From: Paragonimus skrjabini miyazakii
Taxonomy: Eukaryota; Platyhelminthes; Trematoda; Plagiorchiida; Troglotrematidae
Length of the DNA: 64,000 nucleotides
Reading direction: 5' to 3'
Assembly: GCA_014338405.1 (NCBI GenBank)
Contig: JTDE01000113.1
Coordinates: 84,003 to 148,002 of the forward strand
Below are positions 60,701 through 64,000 of this stretch, piece after piece; position 1 is the stretch's first letter; each line of letters begins with the position of its first letter. The position numbers and the translations under genes were made by a program. Under the pieces are notes generated by a model, which had not been told where the DNA came from, did no database searches, and worked only from the letters and a program-made list of their open reading frames with translations.

Positions 60701-63700
60701 AAACTAGCTTAAATGAAGCGACAATTCATTTTAATGAATTGCCAGGAGGAATTTATCCGAGATGACTTTCTGAGTTGAGCATACATCACTAATATAAACA
60801 TGTTGTCTTCTTATTGCTTACATGGTGTAATTGTACATTTTTCACCTGCAAAACGGTTTTCTTGTAAAAGTCGTCAGTGCTGACGGAATCTGGGACCTGA
60901 GTATTCTTTTCCCATGACAGTTTTGTTCCTTCTTTTTTCTGTTACAGGAATTTCCGCATATACACCTTTTAATCACATGACTGAGCGACTTGCAGTAACA
61001 ATATTTCTCTAAGATCAGCAACTAAAACTGGTAAAACGCAGTAAAATATAGGGCAACAACTTGTGGTAGTGATCTTACACTAAGTCTACCAACGGTATTG
61101 CAAACTAGCGAACAAAACAAATGGTGAAGTTTAAGCTAGTTATTGGCCAAAATGTTTAGATAGTTTGACACAGATTTCAAAGTTAATTATCCAGAAGCGA
61201 ATAATTCCATTTTATTGTTTCTGTGCACACTATAAAATGTTGTCTTTTTATTTACAATTCATTACAGTAAGATGAATATATTATCTATAGAAATAATCAG
61301 AATTACCCACAGATTCCACATTTTATTATTGAAACTAATGTTTAAGGTTCAGAGTATTTCGAAGCCATATTTTGAAACAGCAGCAAAGTTTTCACGTTGC
61401 AATATTTGTGGCGTTGTGTTTGGTGGACATATTAAATTCAACATGCGTAGAACATACTTCATACACTTTCATTTGTAATGTCCATACAGTCTCGTCATCC
61501 GTACAAGCAACATAGCTACTGTTCAGTTGTCTAAAAGACATAACCCAAGGGAGATGGCCCTCTGTTTCGAGATACAATTACGATTGTTGAGTTTTGAGTG
61601 GCGTTTAGACGCGTTTTCAAACTAAACTGTACAACGCATTGAACATATGGAAACAGTCCAAATTTTAGTATTATGTTCTTTGGTGGCACGTTGCGGAATC
61701 TTATTTTTGCAGTCTAAACAAATATATATCGTTAGCACGTTTTCGATGAATCTCATTCAAAAAGCCTACATAGAAAAATAAGCATGCAGAACATATGTAA
61801 ACCAATCATGACATGTTTCGGCAGCCTAGTTGCCATCCAGTGTCAACAATACGTATATCAAGTTTCAGGACATGGGAGACGTCGGTCATTGTGAAAATTG
61901 GATGTCCAGTATAGTTAAGTGAATGTGGCAGTTGTCGGGTTACATCACATGTTTCGCGCGCGAACTAATTGTCACTTGATCAGACACTATACGATCTTCA
62001 CATGTCTGCATTACTTCCGTACATGTTGTGCCTTAAATCAGTGGACTAACTAACATGGAGTTAGGCAGGGCTTTGTGTCTCGATAAATGCTAAGCAGCAA
62101 TGATTTCGGTAGTGCTTATAATAAAAACCTGCACGACTTTACAACACATCTTGTCAGAAGCTAGTAGTCAGTCGACAACACTAAGAAAGATAAAGTGCAA
62201 CACAAAATGTTCTCACGAGTTTATACAGCAATCTGTTTAGGGATTCCTATTTGGTATGACTTGCTCCCTTACATTGAAAGCTGGATTTTTTCCCATACGA
62301 TTACAGGAAGTTTATTAATGGTACATCAACGGAAGTAAAATTTCTTTTTCTTTAGATTACGCTAATCCGACCTTCATTCATCGGAATCACCGGGATACGC
62401 TTTTTCTATGATCAACAGGATAAACTAAGTACAACCAGTCAGTTCATAAAATAAAAACTTGATCTCATAATAACATATTGTATTTGTTACTGTAGTAAGA
62501 AAAGATAGCTTCAATTATATCTTGATCGCGGAGTGCTGCTTAACATCGGTTGTGCCGTTCTTGTACATATGTGAAATCTAATTCACGTCATTTTGAATTG
62601 AGTGCGGAGAACAGTATACTATGTTTGTTTTAACCTAATAACACTAATTGGGTTTTTTCCGGCTACAAAACAAGTTGTTTCTGCTATAACTGTGTTTAAT
62701 TCCGAGGTTAGCAAACAAGATATTGGCTGCAACATTTCGATTTTCGATAGTTATGCACTCAAAATGATGTTATCAAACTGACCCAGAGTTGCGAACGAAC
62801 AACACTAGCCGGACACTTAGAAACACACGAAAACACCTCCAATTTCGCCCAACTAATTTGCGTCAGGATCCGCGTAACTTCCAAAAGAATTAGTGCTGAC
62901 ACATTTAGGCAAGTGGGTGAGCACATCACTAACTAACGGTCACAACCCTTAATTAGCGCGCACTGACCAGGTATTCATTTTTACTAACTTAGTTCCGGTA
63001 TATGCAAGAAACGGATTTTTAAAATACCGATGTGCCTCGGGCAGAAATGTATGCCAACCGGAATGCTGTCTTCAATAGAAGGATTCCATAGTACCATTCG
63101 GTAAAATTGTCAACGACAGGGAATTTATTTTATTCATGAATTGTCAAACTGGCTGGTGACTGTGCCAATGTAATATGGTAGGAAGTTTCTTCCTGCGTAA
63201 CTCTCAAATTCCGAGCGGTATATGCTGTGATCGAAACGGATTAGTGCTGTACGGTAATAAGGAACTTCGCTTTTGGAATAAATGCTTTCCGTCTTTGAAT
63301 GACGCGATTAGACTGATTCATGAGTAGACATAATGTGTAACTTTACGTTTTATGTCCCAGCAAATGTGCTGCATTTCAGTTGGTGTTTAATGTAGACCAG
63401 TCAAACATTGCGGTTTCAAACCACAAAAACTAACCGGAGAAAGTGACAACCCGAAATTAATTCGGTTGCCACTAAGGCAGCAAAAAGGTCTCTTATGCAC
63501 AAAGTAGTGTGACAATGTCTGTTTGCAAACGTTTGTTTCAATTTGACAATGAAACTTGTAACAACTTTTCAGATTTAATCACATGTTACGCCATCAGGTG
63601 ATACTTGGCATTCATTGAAGTTGGCTCCTTTCGGGTGATTATTGTCGAACTGCTTTTATGTGTAACAGTTTGGTGAAACCATTATGGCAAATTCTCAATA

Positions 63701-64000
63701 GATTTGGTCTTTATTTGGCGCTCACTTCTATCAGCAAAGGATGCCTCGCACCCATTTTTATATTAACCTGTTTTTCAACCTGACAAACTGAGATGTCGAT
63801 TGTTTGACCAGAGGAGTGTGAATGTGGAACTTTCTATGTAAATTTAATGGCTTCACAGCAAGAACAATGCGGACAGTGGTTGACTTCAGGCATTGTTCGT
63901 TCAGTCGACAGATGTTGTCTCCTTTGAACGGCATTTGCGAAACTACTGTTGTACTGACAACTCCAGGTTGTAGCCCACTTTGTGTATCAATCTCGTTGAA
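54701..64000. other. unassigned DNA
   Basis: Several frames of 60-118 codons occur (for example 55717-56061 and 59119-59475 on plus), but they lack motifs, paired splice signals or plausible starts. A tRNA-like string (CCTAATTGTCCAGTGG then TTAACATGGTCTCCTGAC) near 58159-58192 may be the head of an old SINE. No PLE, LINE, rRNA or tRNA gene was seen. Short exons may be hidden here. Confidence 0.3.

Overview
The window looks like nuclear DNA of a parasitic flatworm, most likely a digenean fluke. It is AT-rich and intron-dominated. It carries many decayed Penelope-like retroelements with GIY-YIG ends, a jockey/CR1-type LINE remnant, two families of tRNA-derived SINEs, and in the second SINE family an embedded hammerhead ribozyme of the kind known from the Schistosoma Sm-alpha repeat. 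Species cannot be fixed by eye. There are no prokaryotic operons, no rRNA and no convincing functional tRNA gene. Most open frames over 60 codons have no supportable coding content.

Layout. 1-510: 3' end of a Penelope-like element (PLE). 1.3-11.2 kb: part of a minus-strand gene encoding thrombospondin type 1 repeats (TSR) of ADAMTS / ADAMTS-like type. Two solid exons (10708-11143 and 4045-4272) join in frame across a 6.4 kb intron inside the WGxC motif of the third TSR. Weaker candidate exons lie at 1303-1383, 13222-13279 and 17954-18076. PLE scraps lie in the large intron. 11.6-21.1 kb: cluster of SINE family 1 copies, two with clear target-site duplications, plus a long decayed PLE (14.33-15.56 kb). 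21.5-22.1 kb: another PLE reverse-transcriptase remnant. 22-40 kb: mostly unassigned intronic or intergenic DNA with scattered SINE family 2 copies and a 100-N gap. 40.5-40.8 kb: SINE family 2 copy with an almost intact hammerhead ribozyme. 41.3-44.75 kb: decayed non-LTR retrotransposon. 47.5-47.8 kb: another hammerhead SINE. 48.0-49.7 kb: two ~796-bp inverted arms mirrored exactly about a 100-N gap, each holding a TSR-like open frame and a second 80-codon frame. 49.7-64 kb: largely featureless apart from a PLE scrap near 54.5 kb.

The one gene with firm evidence would make a secreted extracellular-matrix protein. All recognisable PLE fragments are on the plus strand, opposite to it. The most interesting items are the hammerhead SINE family, graded from near-intact to decayed, and the gap-centred inverted duplication, which is either a true palindrome or an assembly artefact.
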